From contig NC_007974.2 of NCBI RefSeq assembly GCF_000196015.1, positions 558,001 through 622,000 of the forward strand: 64,000 bases of DNA, read 5' to 3'. Source of the stretch: Cupriavidus metallidurans CH34 (lineage in GTDB: Bacteria > Pseudomonadota > Gammaproteobacteria > Burkholderiales > Burkholderiaceae). The translations under genes and the position numbers were made by a program. The notes under the pieces were generated by a model. That model had not been told where the DNA came from. It saw only the letters and a program-made list of their open reading frames with translations, and ran no database searches. Shown piece after piece: positions 37,239 to 47,749 of this stretch (within the stretch, counting starts at the first letter, position 1; the number at the start of each line of letters is the position of its first letter).

Positions 37239-37958
37239 TCAGAAGATCGAGTCGTCGTTGCGGTAGTCGTCGTCGACGAAGTCGTCCAGACCATTGTCGA
37301 GGTTGCCACTGTCGAGGTTACCGTTGTCGGCCAGCAGCGCATTGCTGCCACCACTGCCGCCGTTGCTACCGCTGCCATCCTCGTAGTAGTTGTTGATCAC
37401 GGTCTCGGTGGGCGCCGAACCCATTGCAGGTTGCCCGAAGAAGCCGCCGCTGTTGCGGTGGAACAGATTTTCGATGCCCTGGAATAGCATCGCGCCGCCC
37501 GCGACACCCGCTGCCGTGGTGGCGATGCTGCCAAGCGTGCCGCCCAGGCCTCCGCTCAGGAAGCCGGGCCGGGCCGCTTGCGGTGGCTGCGGGGCGGGTT
37601 GCGGCGTGGATGGATACTGCGGGGCGGCCTGATAGGGCGGTCGCGCGGACGGAGCGGCGCCGGGCATCGCGCGGCCGGGATGGTTGCCCCAGGCGTTGGC
37701 GTCATCGATAAAGCTGCGCGAGCCCTGGCCCTGCTGCATTTGTTGAAGCTGCTGCTGGAGCGATGCAATCTGGGCCTGGGCATTCACCAGTGCGCGATCA
37801 AGCAACATGGCGCGCTGCACGAGCAGATAGGCGGCGTCGGGCTGCCGGCCGGCCGCATCGGCGATCATCGCCGCGGCCTGCGGGTCCTTGCCATCGGCGC
37901 GAGCCTGCACGAGTTGGCTCAGGAAGGTTTCCAGTGCTTGCATGTCTTGAGGGGTCAT
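37239..37958 (-). CDS. DUF2076 domain protein
   Basis: A 239-residue protein of the DUF2076 family. It has a helical N-terminus starting MTPQDMQALETFLSQLVQ with a coiled coil (residues 50-75), a Pro/Gln-rich linker, a Gly-rich hydrophobic middle (GGLGGTLGSIATTAAGVAGG) and an Asp/Asn-rich C-terminus. Members are predicted periplasmic or membrane-linked ligand-binding proteins with no known job. The repeated DNGNLDSGNLDNGLDDF tail is striking. It converges on the MFS gene. Confidence 0.8.
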   Translation of the reverse strand: MTPQDMQALETFLSQLVQARADGKDPQAAAMIADAAGRQPDAAYLLVQRAMLLDRALVNAQAQIASLQQQLQQMQQGQGSRSFIDDANAWGNHPGRAMPGAAPSARPPYQAAPQYPSTPQPAPQPPQAARPGFLSGGLGGTLGSIATTAAGVAGGAMLFQGIENLFHRNSGGFFGQPAMGSAPTETVINNYYEDGSGSNGGSGGSNALLADNGNLDSGNLDNGLDDFVDDDYRNDDSIF

Positions 37959-38027
37959 ACGTCACCTTTCCAGGAGGCGGTTGCGGTACGGCTCCACTGT
38001 AGGGACCAAGACTTAAACGAAACTTAA

Positions 38028-39047
<1,020 letters not shown>

Positions 39048-39170
39048 GTCACACCGCCCGGGCGTGGCGATCGAACGATCGTGCGCCTATACTGGATTCT
39101 GCTGCGTTGCACAAAAATCACCTGTCGCGGGTGTCATTGCCGCGAATCGCACCAGAATCTGGAGAGCGCC

Positions 39171-39380
39171 ATGGTTCCTTGCGAACTCTGCAAGAGCCTG
39201 CTGGGTCGTCCCGGTTATGTTCCGCCACACCCCCGCCTGATCCGCACCGGCGATGCCATATCCGGCACCGGTGCGCAGGCCTTTCTCTACACATGCCAAC
39301 GGTGCACCCAGGTGATCGCGCTCGCCACCCATGACGATGGCGCCGATTATTGGACTGGGCACGAAGGAGCAATGGGGTGA
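39171..39380 (+). CDS. small zinc-ribbon-like protein
   Basis: A 69-residue protein with two CxxC pairs (CELC near the start and CQRC at about residue 44) that likely bind one zinc ion as a ribbon. GGAGAG lies before the ATG at 39171. The function is unknown; short zinc ribbons often bind nucleic acid or a partner protein. Confidence 0.6.
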   Translation: MVPCELCKSLLGRPGYVPPHPRLIRTGDAISGTGAQAFLYTCQRCTQVIALATHDDGADYWTGHEGAMG

Positions 39381-39443
39381 CGTGGTGATGGGGTGACGGG
39401 GAGTCAACTCGTCCCAATCTACGTCCCTGATCTACACCCCTAT

Positions 39444-41861
39444 TTACGTCCCCAATGCCTCCATATTTTCCAGCCGCAGCGTTTGTGGCGCCGACAGTGG
39501 AATCTCCTCGGCGCGTAGCCGCTTGAGGATCTCGAACAGCAGGTCGCTCTTGGTGCCACCAGCGATGCGGGGGCTGTTCACATAGCCGGTGACGCTCAGC
39601 GTGATGCCGTTCGGCGCCAACTGGCTGAACGTCACCGATGGCGCGGGGATGTCGAGGATCGCTTCGTTCTGGCGGTAGACGTCGAGCAGCAGGTCGCGCA
39701 CGGCTTCGGGGTCGGTGTTCAGCGGGAACGTCAACTGCAGCGTGGCTACGCCTTGCGTGTTGTTGTGCATCGTGACGTTACGCAGGTTCTGCGAGATCAA
39801 CTGCGAGTTCGGCACGATCACGGTCGAGCGGTCGGCCAGCTGGATTTCCGTCGCGCGTACGTTGATGCGACGGATATCGCCTTCGACGCCGGCCAGGCTG
39901 ACCATGTCGCCTACCTTGACCGGGCGCTCGGTCAGCAGGATCAGGCCGGAGACGAAGTTCTTGACGATCTCCTGCAAGCCGAAGCCGATACCGACCGACA
40001 GCGCGCTGACGATCCACGCCAGGTTTTCCCATTTGACGCCCAGCAACGAGAGCACCAGCAGCACCAGCAGCACATAGCCGATATTGCTGAACAGCGTGAT
40101 CAGCGACGCACGCAGCCCGGACTCCGAGCAAAGCTTCGGCAGCAGTTCCGCATCGAGCCATCGGCGTACCGAGCGTAGCAGCCAGATGCCGACCACAAGC
40201 GCGATCACCGCGTTCATGATGCGGTCCGGCATGATGTTCAGCGCGCGTAGCTTCTCGCCGCCGAGCATGGCCAGCAGGCTGTTGAAGAGATCGGCGGGTG
40301 TCGTGCCGAAGCCGCCGGTGAGGAGCGCCAGCACGGCCAGCAGAAGCAGCACGCTGGAGCCGAGACCGGAAAAGACCGTGGAGGCCTGTTCGAGCTGGGT
40401 ATCGCCTGCGCCGAACAGTTGCTTGATGACGCGTCCGCCGCCGTACTGCGTGGAGAACGTGGCCTCGCAGATGTCGCGCGTCAGTTGCGTGAGCAGGTAG
40501 AGGCTGCACAGCACGATATCGAACCAGACCAGTTCGTAGGTCAGGAAGCGCGCGATGCTGATGTAGCCGATCAGCAGCGCGCCGAACGAGATCGCCACGG
40601 TCAGCGTGACGCCGACGTGGATCAATCCGACGAGCGTGGCGCGGGCTTCGGGCTGTTCTCCGGCTGCGAGCAGTTCGGCGCGCACGCGACTGGCACGCAG
40701 CAGTGCGGCGCCAATCGTCAACACCACCACCAAGGACACAACGCCTCTGCCGAGCAGCGTGACCGGCAGGCTCGTATCGGCCATGCGGTTGAACTGCTCA
40801 AGCGTGCCGGCCAGCAGGAGCAAGCCTGCCAGCACCGTCGGGAACGGCTTCATGGCGAGCGCCAGCCGGTCGGCCAGCGCAGGCAGCCGCCATGAAGGAT
40901 GCCGCGTGCAGAGCAGGGCGCGGCCCAGGCCCGCGATCAGTGCGCTGGTCATTGCCAGCTTGGCGATCTCGTTCAGCAGGTCCTGAATTTCGGGCGGGAC
41001 GTCCTCTCCGCCGGTGAACGCCGCGAATGCAATGCGCACGCCGGTGGCCGTGGCGATCACCGTGGCCAGTGTTGTGGCGAACGCCAGCGCGCTACGGCGG
41101 ATGCGAGCTTCGGGCAACTGCGTCAGGCAGAGCCACGCCGCGCCGCGTTCGAGCAGACGACGCCCCAGTGTCCACGCGGCCAGTGCGATCACGAGCAGGA
41201 TGACCGTGGTCGCCCGTTGCCCAGACGCCCAGGCGTGCTCGAACATTGGGACGATCTCGTCGGTGAAGGCGCCGGGCTGCTCCGGGTCCTCGGGCGCGCG
41301 CCCGAAGAGCGGCTTCCAGAACTGGGGATTCAGGATGCTCTCGGACCGCAAAGCAAGCTGGTCCTTCATCTGCGTGCGTTGCAGTTTGGCCAGCTGTTCC
41401 TGCAGGTGCGCGATGTTGTCCTTGCTGTTGGCCGCCTGCTTCAGTTCGTCGTCGAGCTGCGTCTTGCGCGCGGTGAGTTCGGCGCGCTGCGCGACCACGG
41501 CGGGGGCTTCCTTTGCCTTGCCGGTTTCGGGCGGCGGGCCCAGCACATCAAGCTGGGATTGCAGCTGCGCGCGTTGCGGCGTCAGTGATGCAGCGAGCTT
41601 GTCGACATCGGTGGCCAGTTGCTTGAGGTCGTCGTCGAGTCCATTGATTTTGGTGCGCCCCAAGGCGCTGGAGGCCTGCTGCTTGATCTGGTCCTGCGCG
41701 GTCTGCAGGCGCTTGAGTTCGGCAACGGCCTCCGCGTGCGTCAGCACGGGAATCTGCTGGGCCTCCGCGTCCGAGGCGCTTTCCGCGGCAAGCGCGGGGG
41801 CGGCGACATGAAACAGTGCGGCCAATACAAGGCTCAAGGCGAGCCTGGAAATCTTGCTCAT
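39444..41861 (-). CDS. MscS-family mechanosensitive channel with DUF3772 domain
   Basis: An 805-residue inner-membrane protein with a signal peptide and a periplasmic coiled-coil region (DUF3772, residues 30-200). Several membrane segments follow, and then the MscS core with the pore helix region NLAWIVSALSVGIGFGLQEIVKNFVSGLILL and the beta domain DIRRINVRATEIQLADRS. It should open under membrane tension to release solutes on osmotic down-shock. Size and layout resemble MscK/YbdG-like large MscS proteins. The ATG at 41861 begins the signal peptide. Confidence 0.9.
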   Translation of the reverse strand: MSKISRLALSLVLAALFHVAAPALAAESASDAEAQQIPVLTHAEAVAELKRLQTAQDQIKQQASSALGRTKINGLDDDLKQLATDVDKLAASLTPQRAQLQSQLDVLGPPPETGKAKEAPAVVAQRAELTARKTQLDDELKQAANSKDNIAHLQEQLAKLQRTQMKDQLALRSESILNPQFWKPLFGRAPEDPEQPGAFTDEIVPMFEHAWASGQRATTVILLVIALAAWTLGRRLLERGAAWLCLTQLPEARIRRSALAFATTLATVIATATGVRIAFAAFTGGEDVPPEIQDLLNEIAKLAMTSALIAGLGRALLCTRHPSWRLPALADRLALAMKPFPTVLAGLLLLAGTLEQFNRMADTSLPVTLLGRGVVSLVVVLTIGAALLRASRVRAELLAAGEQPEARATLVGLIHVGVTLTVAISFGALLIGYISIARFLTYELVWFDIVLCSLYLLTQLTRDICEATFSTQYGGGRVIKQLFGAGDTQLEQASTVFSGLGSSVLLLLAVLALLTGGFGTTPADLFNSLLAMLGGEKLRALNIMPDRIMNAVIALVVGIWLLRSVRRWLDAELLPKLCSESGLRASLITLFSNIGYVLLVLLVLSLLGVKWENLAWIVSALSVGIGFGLQEIVKNFVSGLILLTERPVKVGDMVSLAGVEGDIRRINVRATEIQLADRSTVIVPNSQLISQNLRNVTMHNNTQGVATLQLTFPLNTDPEAVRDLLLDVYRQNEAILDIPAPSVTFSQLAPNGITLSVTGYVNSPRIAGGTKSDLLFEILKRLRAEEIPLSAPQTLRLENMEALGT

Positions 41862-42207
41862 GGCGAATTGCACTTCGTGGAAATTTTCCGGGTTTGCCAG
41901 TCCCGGCAGGCAGTGCCGGGCGCGACGCGCCAGGATGAACAACGAAAGCGCAGCCGCGCACGGTGCGCTGGGCCGCCACTTTCAACGAGTGCGGGCTGAC
42001 ATGCGGATGGGATGCCGCCCGGCGGAGGAGACTGAGTCTGGGCGCGTCAGTTACGTACTACGCGCCCGTCGTGGAAGACCGCATTATACGTACGCGTATG
42101 CATCACACGGGGTGTACAGTACCGCTTGTTTCACAGCCAAACGTCTTGTTACATCTCGCTGTCGGTATCGTACGGACCCCGACAATCCCTTCAGGAAAAA
42201 GGCCCCC

Positions 42208-42615
42208 ATGACGCTCGCAATCGATCGCTTCGACCATATCGTGCTCAATGTGAAGGACGTGGAAACCAGCGCCGCGTGGTACGAGCAGGTGCTCGGCATG
42301 AAGCGTGAGGACTTCGAGTCACGTTCCGGCAAACGGGTATCGGTGAAGTTCGGCCAGCAGAAGATCAATCTGCGCCCGGTGGGCGAAGACACCGTTGCAT
42401 GGTTCACGGGTGTGCATCCGACCTCCGGCAGCGACGATCTTTGCTTCATCACGCACATGCCGCCGCAGGAGGTGGTTGCGCATTTCCTGGCCCACAAGGT
42501 GGCCGTGGAAGTCGGGCCGGTGCAGCGCACCGGGGCGCTGGGGGCGATCACGTCGGTCTATTGCCGTGATCCCGATGGAAACCTGATCGAGGTGGCGAGC
42601 TATCCCGCAGCATGA
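42208..42615 (+). CDS. VOC-family (glyoxalase-like) protein
   Basis: A 135-residue protein of two beta-alpha-beta-beta-beta halves. It has the first metal-site stretch FDHIVLNVKDVETSAAWYEQ and the last DPDGNLIEV, as in glyoxalase, fosfomycin-resistance and dioxygenase relatives. The reaction is not predictable; relatives named virulence protein or glyoxalase-like are common. It overlaps the following cytochrome gene by four bases (ATGA), so the two are translationally coupled. Confidence 0.85.
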   Translation: MTLAIDRFDHIVLNVKDVETSAAWYEQVLGMKREDFESRSGKRVSVKFGQQKINLRPVGEDTVAWFTGVHPTSGSDDLCFITHMPPQEVVAHFLAHKVAVEVGPVQRTGALGAITSVYCRDPDGNLIEVASYPAA

Positions 42616-43001
42616 AATACGCATTACCCCTCGTTCTTGCCCTGCTTGTCCATCCAGTCGCCAACGCAGCCAATGCAGCCAATGCCACCGTCGGTAATGT
42701 CCAGACTGGCAAGGAGACCTTCACTCGGCTCTGCGCCTCATGCCACCGCGTCGGCCCGTCGGCGCGTGGCGCATTCGGACCCCAGCTCAATGGCGTGTTC
42801 GGTCGCAAGGCCGGCAGTACGGCGGATTATCGTTATTCCGATGCGATGAAGACGTCGAACGTGGTCTGGTCGGATGCCACGCTGGGTGCCTTTGTACAGT
42901 CGCCAGGCAAGGTGGTGCCGGGCACGAAGATGCGTTTCTGGGGCATGAGCGATCCGCAGCAGATCGCCGATCTTCTTGCTTACCTACGCACCTTCCAATA
43001 G
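42612..43001 (+). CDS. class I c-type cytochrome
   Basis: A 129-residue periplasmic electron carrier with a signal peptide (residues 1-19), the haem motif CASCH, and an axial methionine in GTKMRFWGM. The Gly- and Pro-rich GPQLNGVFGRKAG stretch and the DLLAYLRTF end are typical of cytochrome c550/c2-like proteins. The start codon overlaps the VOC gene stop. Its redox partner is not evident nearby. Confidence 0.9.
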   Translation: MKYALPLVLALLVHPVANAANAANATVGNVQTGKETFTRLCASCHRVGPSARGAFGPQLNGVFGRKAGSTADYRYSDAMKTSNVVWSDATLGAFVQSPGKVVPGTKMRFWGMSDPQQIADLLAYLRTFQ

Positions 43002-43085
43002 CGGCAAAGGCGGCGGGAAAAGGCGGCGGCAATGGCGGCGGCAATGGCGGGAGCGCAGGGAAAGCAGGAAGAGAAGGGCAGCGCG

Positions 43086-43403
43086 TCAGCGCGGCTGGAA
43101 CACGATGATGGCCATGCCACCCAGCGCCACCGCCACGCCCGCGATATCCCACGGACTCGGGCGCACGCCATCCACCGCCCAGAGCCATGCGATGGCCATC
43201 GCGATATAGACGCCGCCGTAGGCTGCATACACACGGCCGGAGGCGTCCGGATGCAGTGTCAGCAGCCACGCGAACACGGCCAGCGATGCCGCGCCGGGCA
43301 GGAGTACCCACGGGCTAGCACCCTGGCGCAGCCAGAGGTAGGGCAGATAGCAGCCGAGAATCTCGGCCAGCGCGGTAAGCAGATAGAGTCCGACGGTTTT
43401 CAT
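43086..43403 (-). CDS. ynfA: YnfA/UPF0060 family membrane protein
   Basis: A 105-residue four-helix membrane protein of the UPF0060 family, small-multidrug-resistance-like in size. It is recognisable by [14 protein letters not shown] and [20 protein letters not shown]. Its substrate is uncertain; some relatives act as multidrug exporters. It lies between the cytochrome gene (convergent) and a LysR gene on the same strand. Confidence 0.9.
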   Translation of the reverse strand: MKTVGLYLLTALAEILGCYLPYLWLRQGASPWVLLPGAASLAVFAWLLTLHPDASGRVYAAYGGVYIAMAIAWLWAVDGVRPSPWDIAGVAVALGGMAIIVFQPR

Positions 43404-43440
43404 CCCGGTTTTCAGCCTTTTCCTTTTTCCTGCTGTCGAT

Positions 43441-44379
43441 TCAGATGGCCTGGCGCAGTGCCGCTGCCAGCCCCGTCACAAGTTCGTTTTCCTGCGACTC
43501 GCGCCGCCACATCAAGCCCACGGGTGGCAGGTCCCACGAGAGCGAGAACGGCAGCATCGCGGCATCGCCCAGTTCGACCAGTTCGGCCCCAACTGACCTC
43601 GGCACGATCGTGATCACGTGCGGCTGGCTGCGTAGCAGCGTGGCCATGGGCTTGACCGAATAGGTCTCGACGATCGGCAGCGGCGGCGCCACGCCGGCCA
43701 GTGCGAACATCGTATTGATCGTGCGGCGCACCGGCGTATGGTGCGGCGGCAGAATCCAGTCGAGCTCGGCCAGCCGCTTCCAGTCCAGTCCGCCGCGCGA
43801 CAGCCGCGCGGCAGCGCGTGACGGTACCACGAGCACCGGCTCCTCGCGATAGAGCGGTTGCTGGACGATGTCTTCCCCCGCCAGGTAGAACGAGCGCGCG
43901 ATCGCGCAGTCGAGTTCATGCTGGCGCAGCGCGACGACCAGTTCGTCGGTGGTGCCCTCCCTGACCAGCACCGAGATGCGCGGCGTGCGGTTCAGCCCGT
44001 AGGCGAGCGCGGCATCGAGCACGGCGCGCGCCGTATAGGGGATGGCGCCGATGCGCAGCCGGCCGCTCAGACCGGCTTCGATCACGGCCAGCTCGCGCCC
44101 CAGCGCGTCAGCGTCGGCCAGCGCCATGCGCGCATGGCCCAGCACTGCCGTGCCGGTTGCGGTTGGCTCCAGGCCGTTGCGGGTGCGGGTGAACAGCGGC
44201 GTGGTGAAAATGTCCTCGATTTCCCGCAGCGCCTTGGTCACGGCCGGCTGTGACAGGTTCATTTCGGCCGCCACGCGCGAGATCGAGCGCTGCTGCTCGA
44301 GCGCAAGCAGCAGCGGCAGGTGACGCAGGCGCAGCCGGGAGACGATGTTGTGCAGCAGCTTGTCGGTGGCGATCGGCAT
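43441..44379 (-). CDS. LysR-family regulator, probable controller of the ggt-Bug operon
   Basis: A 312-residue LysR-type regulator of the GbpR/CbbR-like branch. The helix-turn-helix includes [19 protein letters not shown], followed by [16 protein letters not shown]. The effector domain is complete. Before the transposon inserted, it was divergent from the gamma-glutamyltransferase-family gene now at 54911, about 120 bases away, the standard layout for a LysR gene and its target. ATG at 44379 is preferred because the dyads at 44402-44449 then lie upstream; the frame stays open to an ATG at 44421. Confidence 0.87.
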   Translation of the reverse strand: MPIATDKLLHNIVSRLRLRHLPLLLALEQQRSISRVAAEMNLSQPAVTKALREIEDIFTTPLFTRTRNGLEPTATGTAVLGHARMALADADALGRELAVIEAGLSGRLRIGAIPYTARAVLDAALAYGLNRTPRISVLVREGTTDELVVALRQHELDCAIARSFYLAGEDIVQQPLYREEPVLVVPSRAAARLSRGGLDWKRLAELDWILPPHHTPVRRTINTMFALAGVAPPLPIVETYSVKPMATLLRSQPHVITIVPRSVGAELVELGDAAMLPFSLSWDLPPVGLMWRRESQENELVTGLAAALRQAI

Positions 44380-44401
44380 GGCGGCAATGGGAAGGAGTTG
44401 T

Positions 44402-44449
44402 ATAACCAAATGGTAATGCATCGATAAGTATTTGGCTCTTGGTGGTTAT
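44402..44449. promoter_or_regulatory. inverted repeats before LysR gene
   Basis: ATAACCA (44402-44408) and TGGTTAT (44443-44449) are exact complements. The 10-base palindrome ACCAAATGGT (44405-44414) lies inside the first. The region is AT-rich and sits between the LysR start and the transposon end, so it is a candidate LysR autoregulatory and target operator. Confidence 0.5.
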
Positions 44450-44490
44450 TTCACTTGCCTATACTCGAATACATTCCGATCCAGCCATTG

Positions 44491-44517
44491 TGTCATTTTC
44501 AGAAGACGACTGCACCA
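44491..44517 (+). repeat. left terminal inverted repeat of the tni transposon
   Basis: It begins TGTCATTTTCAGAAGACG and matches the right end base for base over 27 positions. The TGTCA terminus and the sequence are those of the Tn5053/Tn402 group. Confidence 0.95.
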
Positions 44518-44638
44518 ATTGTCAGGAGTCGATAACACTACATCGGCGAGAGCGAAAACTTCCCGGCTCAGTGCGAGCTAAGTCTGCCTGCGTACCTTCT
44601 CCACTGTGCAAATCCCTGCACTCTTCTGGAGAAGCATC

Positions 44639-44974
44639 ATGTACCGCTATACCAAACTTTCCCTTCTGGCCGTCGCCATCGCTGCAACCGGCGCGGTCGC
44701 CTACGCCGCCAATGGCGGTATGGAAAACGACGCACTGGCAATCAGCAAGGCCAAGATTCCCCTCACTCAGGCGGTCACCGTCGCCGAGCAGCACGCCAAT
44801 GGCAAGGCGTCACGCGCCGAGTACGAGAACTCGAAGCAAGGCTGGGTCTACGACGTGGAAGTCGTCAGCGGGGCCAAGGTCTTCGATGTCCGGGTCGATG
44901 CCGACAAGGGCACGGTCATCTCGTCTACCGAGGACAAGGCGGATCACGATGATGACCACGACAAGCGGGACTGA
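44639..44974 (+). CDS. PepSY-domain secreted protein (cargo gene)
   Basis: A 111-residue protein with a signal peptide (residues 1-24, cleavage near AYAA-N) and one PepSY domain. The domain runs from IPLTQAVTVAEQHANGKAS through YDVEVVSGAKVFDVRVDADKG. The C-terminal tail is rich in Asp and His (DKADHDDDHDKRD), a pattern that could bind metal ions. PepSY domains bind or inhibit periplasmic partners. It is the first cargo gene inside the left end, with TGGAGA before the ATG at 44639. Confidence 0.85.
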   Translation: MYRYTKLSLLAVAIAATGAVAYAANGGMENDALAISKAKIPLTQAVTVAEQHANGKASRAEYENSKQGWVYDVEVVSGAKVFDVRVDADKGTVISSTEDKADHDDDHDKRD

Positions 44975-45030
44975 CTCCCGACAGTATGGCCGGATCGTTT
45001 CCCTCGGAGGCGATCCGGCCCGGAGACCTC

Positions 45031-45627
45031 ATGGAATCACTCAACCATACATTTTTTCTCTGGCTCAACGCACCGGAGCATCCCAGTGCTTTGGCTCTGA
45101 CGTTGGCCACCTTCTTTGCCGAACAGCTCATCTGGGCGGTTCCACTCCTGATCGGCATCGGCTGGCTTCGCGGCGGCGAGCCTACCCGCAAGACGATGCT
45201 CGTTGCTAGCGCATCGGGATTGCTGGGCCTGCTCATCAACCAGATCATCGGCCTGGCTTGGTTGCATCCTCGACCTTTCATGATCGGCCTGGGTCACACC
45301 CTCATCCCTCATGTTGCCGATTCGTCTTTCCCAAGCGATCACCTGACGCTGTGGTGGGCGGTTGCCTTCAGCCTCGCGCTGCAACGAGGCCCACGAATTG
45401 CAGGCGTGACTTTGGCTTTGCTGGGCGTTCCCATTGCCTGGGCGCGCATCTACCTTGGAGTGCACTTCCCATTCGACATGCTCGGGGCCATCGCCGTTGC
45501 TGCAATCTGTGCCTGGCTGACGTTACGTGAAGCACACTGGTATCTATTGCCAAGTTATCAACTTTCCACCGGAATCCATCGGCGGCTTTTCAGCGGGTTG
45601 ATCGCGCTTGGATGGGTGCGCGAGTGA
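45031..45627 (+). CDS. PAP2-family phosphatase, BcrC/undecaprenyl-diphosphatase-like (cargo gene)
   Basis: A 198-residue integral membrane phosphatase with five or six helices and the three PAP2 motifs: LHPRPF, SSFPSDH, and RIYLGVHFPFDM with the catalytic histidines. It most resembles BcrC-type undecaprenyl pyrophosphate phosphatases, which recycle the cell-wall lipid carrier at the periplasmic face. GGAG lies before the ATG at 45031. It follows the PepSY gene in the same direction and may repair the envelope under stress. Confidence 0.88.
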   Translation: MESLNHTFFLWLNAPEHPSALALTLATFFAEQLIWAVPLLIGIGWLRGGEPTRKTMLVASASGLLGLLINQIIGLAWLHPRPFMIGLGHTLIPHVADSSFPSDHLTLWWAVAFSLALQRGPRIAGVTLALLGVPIAWARIYLGVHFPFDMLGAIAVAAICAWLTLREAHWYLLPSYQLSTGIHRRLFSGLIALGWVRE

Positions 45628-45697
45628 GCCTATGGGCGGGCTAAGTCAGCATGTTCAAACTGCTGGCAAACCATTTCACCCCCGGCAGGAGAACACC

Positions 45698-46480
45698 ATG
45701 AACAAATTGCCCACGAGCAGCACCACTGGCTGGCTCAATAAAGTCCCGGAAGTCGCGCTGTCGTTCTGGATCATCAAGATCATGTCCACCACGGTGGGCG
45801 AGACGGGAGCCGATTTCCTGGCGGTCAACGCAGGGTGGGGGCAAGGCGTGACTCGAACCGTCATGGCTGCCCTGTTGGCGGCCGCCTTGTTCATGCAGTT
45901 GCGCACCCGACGCTATACCCCTTGGATTTACTGGCTGACGGTGGTACTGGTCAGCGTGGTCGGCACCCAGATCACCGATCTGCTGACCGATGGCCTTGGC
46001 GTCAGCCTGTACATCAGCACCTCGGCGTTCGCCGTTGCGCTCGCCGCGATCTTCTTCGTCTGGTATCGGATCGAGCGCACCCTGTCCATTCACGACATTG
46101 TGACGCGCAGCCGGGAGCTGTTCTATTGGGCTGCCATCCTCTGCACGTTCGCGCTGGGCACGGCTGCTGGCGATTTGGCGACCGAGGCATTGGGCTTGGG
46201 CTTTACCTGGGGCGCGGTGGCGTTCGGTGTGCTGATTGGCATCACCTATACCGCCTGGCGCATGGGCGGCAACGCCGTTCTGACCTTCTGGATCGCCTAC
46301 ATATTGACCCGCCCCTTCGGGGCCGCACTCGGCGACTTGCTGACTCAGGCCAAGACCTATGGCGGCCTTGGCATGGGTGCCATGTGGACAAGCGCCTTGT
46401 TCCTCACGGTGATCGTCATGCTGGTGGCCGTCGCGCAGATCGGCATGAATGGACGCCGCTCGGCCCAGCTCGTCGAATAA
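45698..46480 (+). CDS. COG4705-type membrane protein, copy 1 (cargo gene)
   Basis: A 260-residue inner-membrane protein with seven or eight helices. It has repeated motifs of the form [26 protein letters not shown] and later [13 protein letters not shown], so the chain looks like an internal duplication with paired TTxGETxxD and GxxxGD elements. This is the COG4705 uncharacterised membrane-anchored family. Its role is unknown; the conserved Asp and Glu residues within helices could line an ion path. AGGAGA precedes the ATG at 45698. A second copy follows at 46969. Confidence 0.8.
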   Translation: MNKLPTSSTTGWLNKVPEVALSFWIIKIMSTTVGETGADFLAVNAGWGQGVTRTVMAALLAAALFMQLRTRRYTPWIYWLTVVLVSVVGTQITDLLTDGLGVSLYISTSAFAVALAAIFFVWYRIERTLSIHDIVTRSRELFYWAAILCTFALGTAAGDLATEALGLGFTWGAVAFGVLIGITYTAWRMGGNAVLTFWIAYILTRPFGAALGDLLTQAKTYGGLGMGAMWTSALFLTVIVMLVAVAQIGMNGRRSAQLVE

Positions 46481-46509
46481 CCATCTTCGCTCTACACAAG
46501 GAGAAAAAC

Positions 46510-46959
46510 ATGCTCATAAAGCACTCAATCGCTCGCCCTGTTGCCGCCATTTCGGCCGCCGTGCTCGTGGTCCTCGCGGCTGGTTGTTCCAAATCTGCCG
46601 ATCAGAACAACGCAAGCTCGGCATCAACTACACCGGCCCAGACTGTCTCGGCCTTGCAAGTCAAAACTGCATCCAAGCTGGGCGACCTGTCGGCCTTCCG
46701 CAGCATCGCCACTGATGTCGCCGCCATCGTTGACAAGGGCGATCTGCCTGCTGCCAAGTCACGCATCAAGGACTTGGAAGTCGCATGGGATTCGGCCGAA
46801 GCCGGACTCAAACCGCGCGCGGCAGATGACTGGCATCTGCTCGACAAGGCCATCGACAAGTCGCTTGCGACGCTTCGCGCAGACACGCCAAGCCAGGCTG
46901 ACTGCAAGGCTGCGATGGATGCCCTGCTGAAAACCTTTAACACGCTCGAAGGAAAGTGA
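46510..46959 (+). CDS. small lipoprotein (cargo gene)
   Basis: A 149-residue protein with a lipoprotein signal (lipobox VLAAGC, Cys26). A short Ser/Thr/Ala linker leads into an all-helical domain (residues 45-145). It should be anchored in a membrane on the periplasmic side. No family name is certain. It sits between the two COG4705 genes, 29 bases after the first and 9 before the second, so it is clearly part of the operon. Confidence 0.78.
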   Translation: MLIKHSIARPVAAISAAVLVVLAAGCSKSADQNNASSASTTPAQTVSALQVKTASKLGDLSAFRSIATDVAAIVDKGDLPAAKSRIKDLEVAWDSAEAGLKPRAADDWHLLDKAIDKSLATLRADTPSQADCKAAMDALLKTFNTLEGK

Positions 46960-46968
46960 GCGCGCCCC

Positions 46969-47727
46969 ATGAAAACATCCACTGAACACGCGCTGGCCAA
47001 GGTGCCCGAAGTCACGCTGGGCTTCTGGCTCATCAAGATTGCCGCCACGACGCTCGGTGAAACTGGCGGTGATGCGGTTTCGATGTCCATGAACCTGGGC
47101 TACCTGGTCGGTACAGCCATCTTCGCGGCGATCTTCCTGGCTGCCGTCGTCGCGCAGGTCAAGGCCAAAGGCTTCCATCCCTTCCTGTACTGGACAACCA
47201 TCATCGCCACGACCACGGTCGGCACGACATTGGCCGATTTTGCGGATCGATCGCTGGGAATCGGGTACGCTGGAGGTTCGAGCTTGCTGCTGGCCTTGCT
47301 GCTCGGCTCGCTCTTCGTCTGGCATCGCACCCTCGGCTCCGTGTCGGTGAGCACGGTCAGCTCGCCCAAGGCAGAAGCCTTCTACTGGCTGACGATCATG
47401 TTCTCCCAAACGCTGGGCACCGCGTTAGGCGACTGGACAGCCGACACGGCGGGCTTGGGCTACACGGGTGCGGCCGTCGTGTTCGGCGGGCTGCTCGCGC
47501 TGGTCGTGGCAGCCTACTACTGGACGAGCGTGTCCCGCACGCTGCTGTTCTGGGCGGCGTTCATCCTGACTCGCCCGCTGGGTGCCGTGGTCGGGGATTT
47601 TCTGGACAAGCCACTGAGCGCGGGTGGTCTGGCGTTGAGCCGCTATTCGGCATCGGCCGCACTGTTGGCCTTCATGCTGACTGCGATCCTGCTGTTCAGG
47701 CAGAGAGCAGCCAGGACGGCACATTGA
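46969..47727 (+). CDS. COG4705-type membrane protein, copy 2 (cargo gene)
   Basis: A 252-residue paralogue of the protein at 45698, with the matching start KVPEVTLGFWLIKIAATTLGETGGDAVS and the later LTRPLGAVVGDFLDK. The two copies share motif order but differ across most positions, so the duplication is old. Both are predicted inner-membrane proteins and may form a heteromer. It begins 9 bases after the lipoprotein gene. Confidence 0.8.
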   Translation: MKTSTEHALAKVPEVTLGFWLIKIAATTLGETGGDAVSMSMNLGYLVGTAIFAAIFLAAVVAQVKAKGFHPFLYWTTIIATTTVGTTLADFADRSLGIGYAGGSSLLLALLLGSLFVWHRTLGSVSVSTVSSPKAEAFYWLTIMFSQTLGTALGDWTADTAGLGYTGAAVVFGGLLALVVAAYYWTSVSRTLLFWAAFILTRPLGAVVGDFLDKPLSAGGLALSRYSASAALLAFMLTAILLFRQRAARTAH

Positions 47728-47749
47728 ACAACGATTGAACGGAGGGGGA

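Noticed and set aside
43010..43075. GGCGGC-rich repeats after the cytochrome gene as a CRISPR or structured array
   Set aside because: The repeats are short, irregular and without spacers; they look like simple low-complexity DNA between convergent genes.
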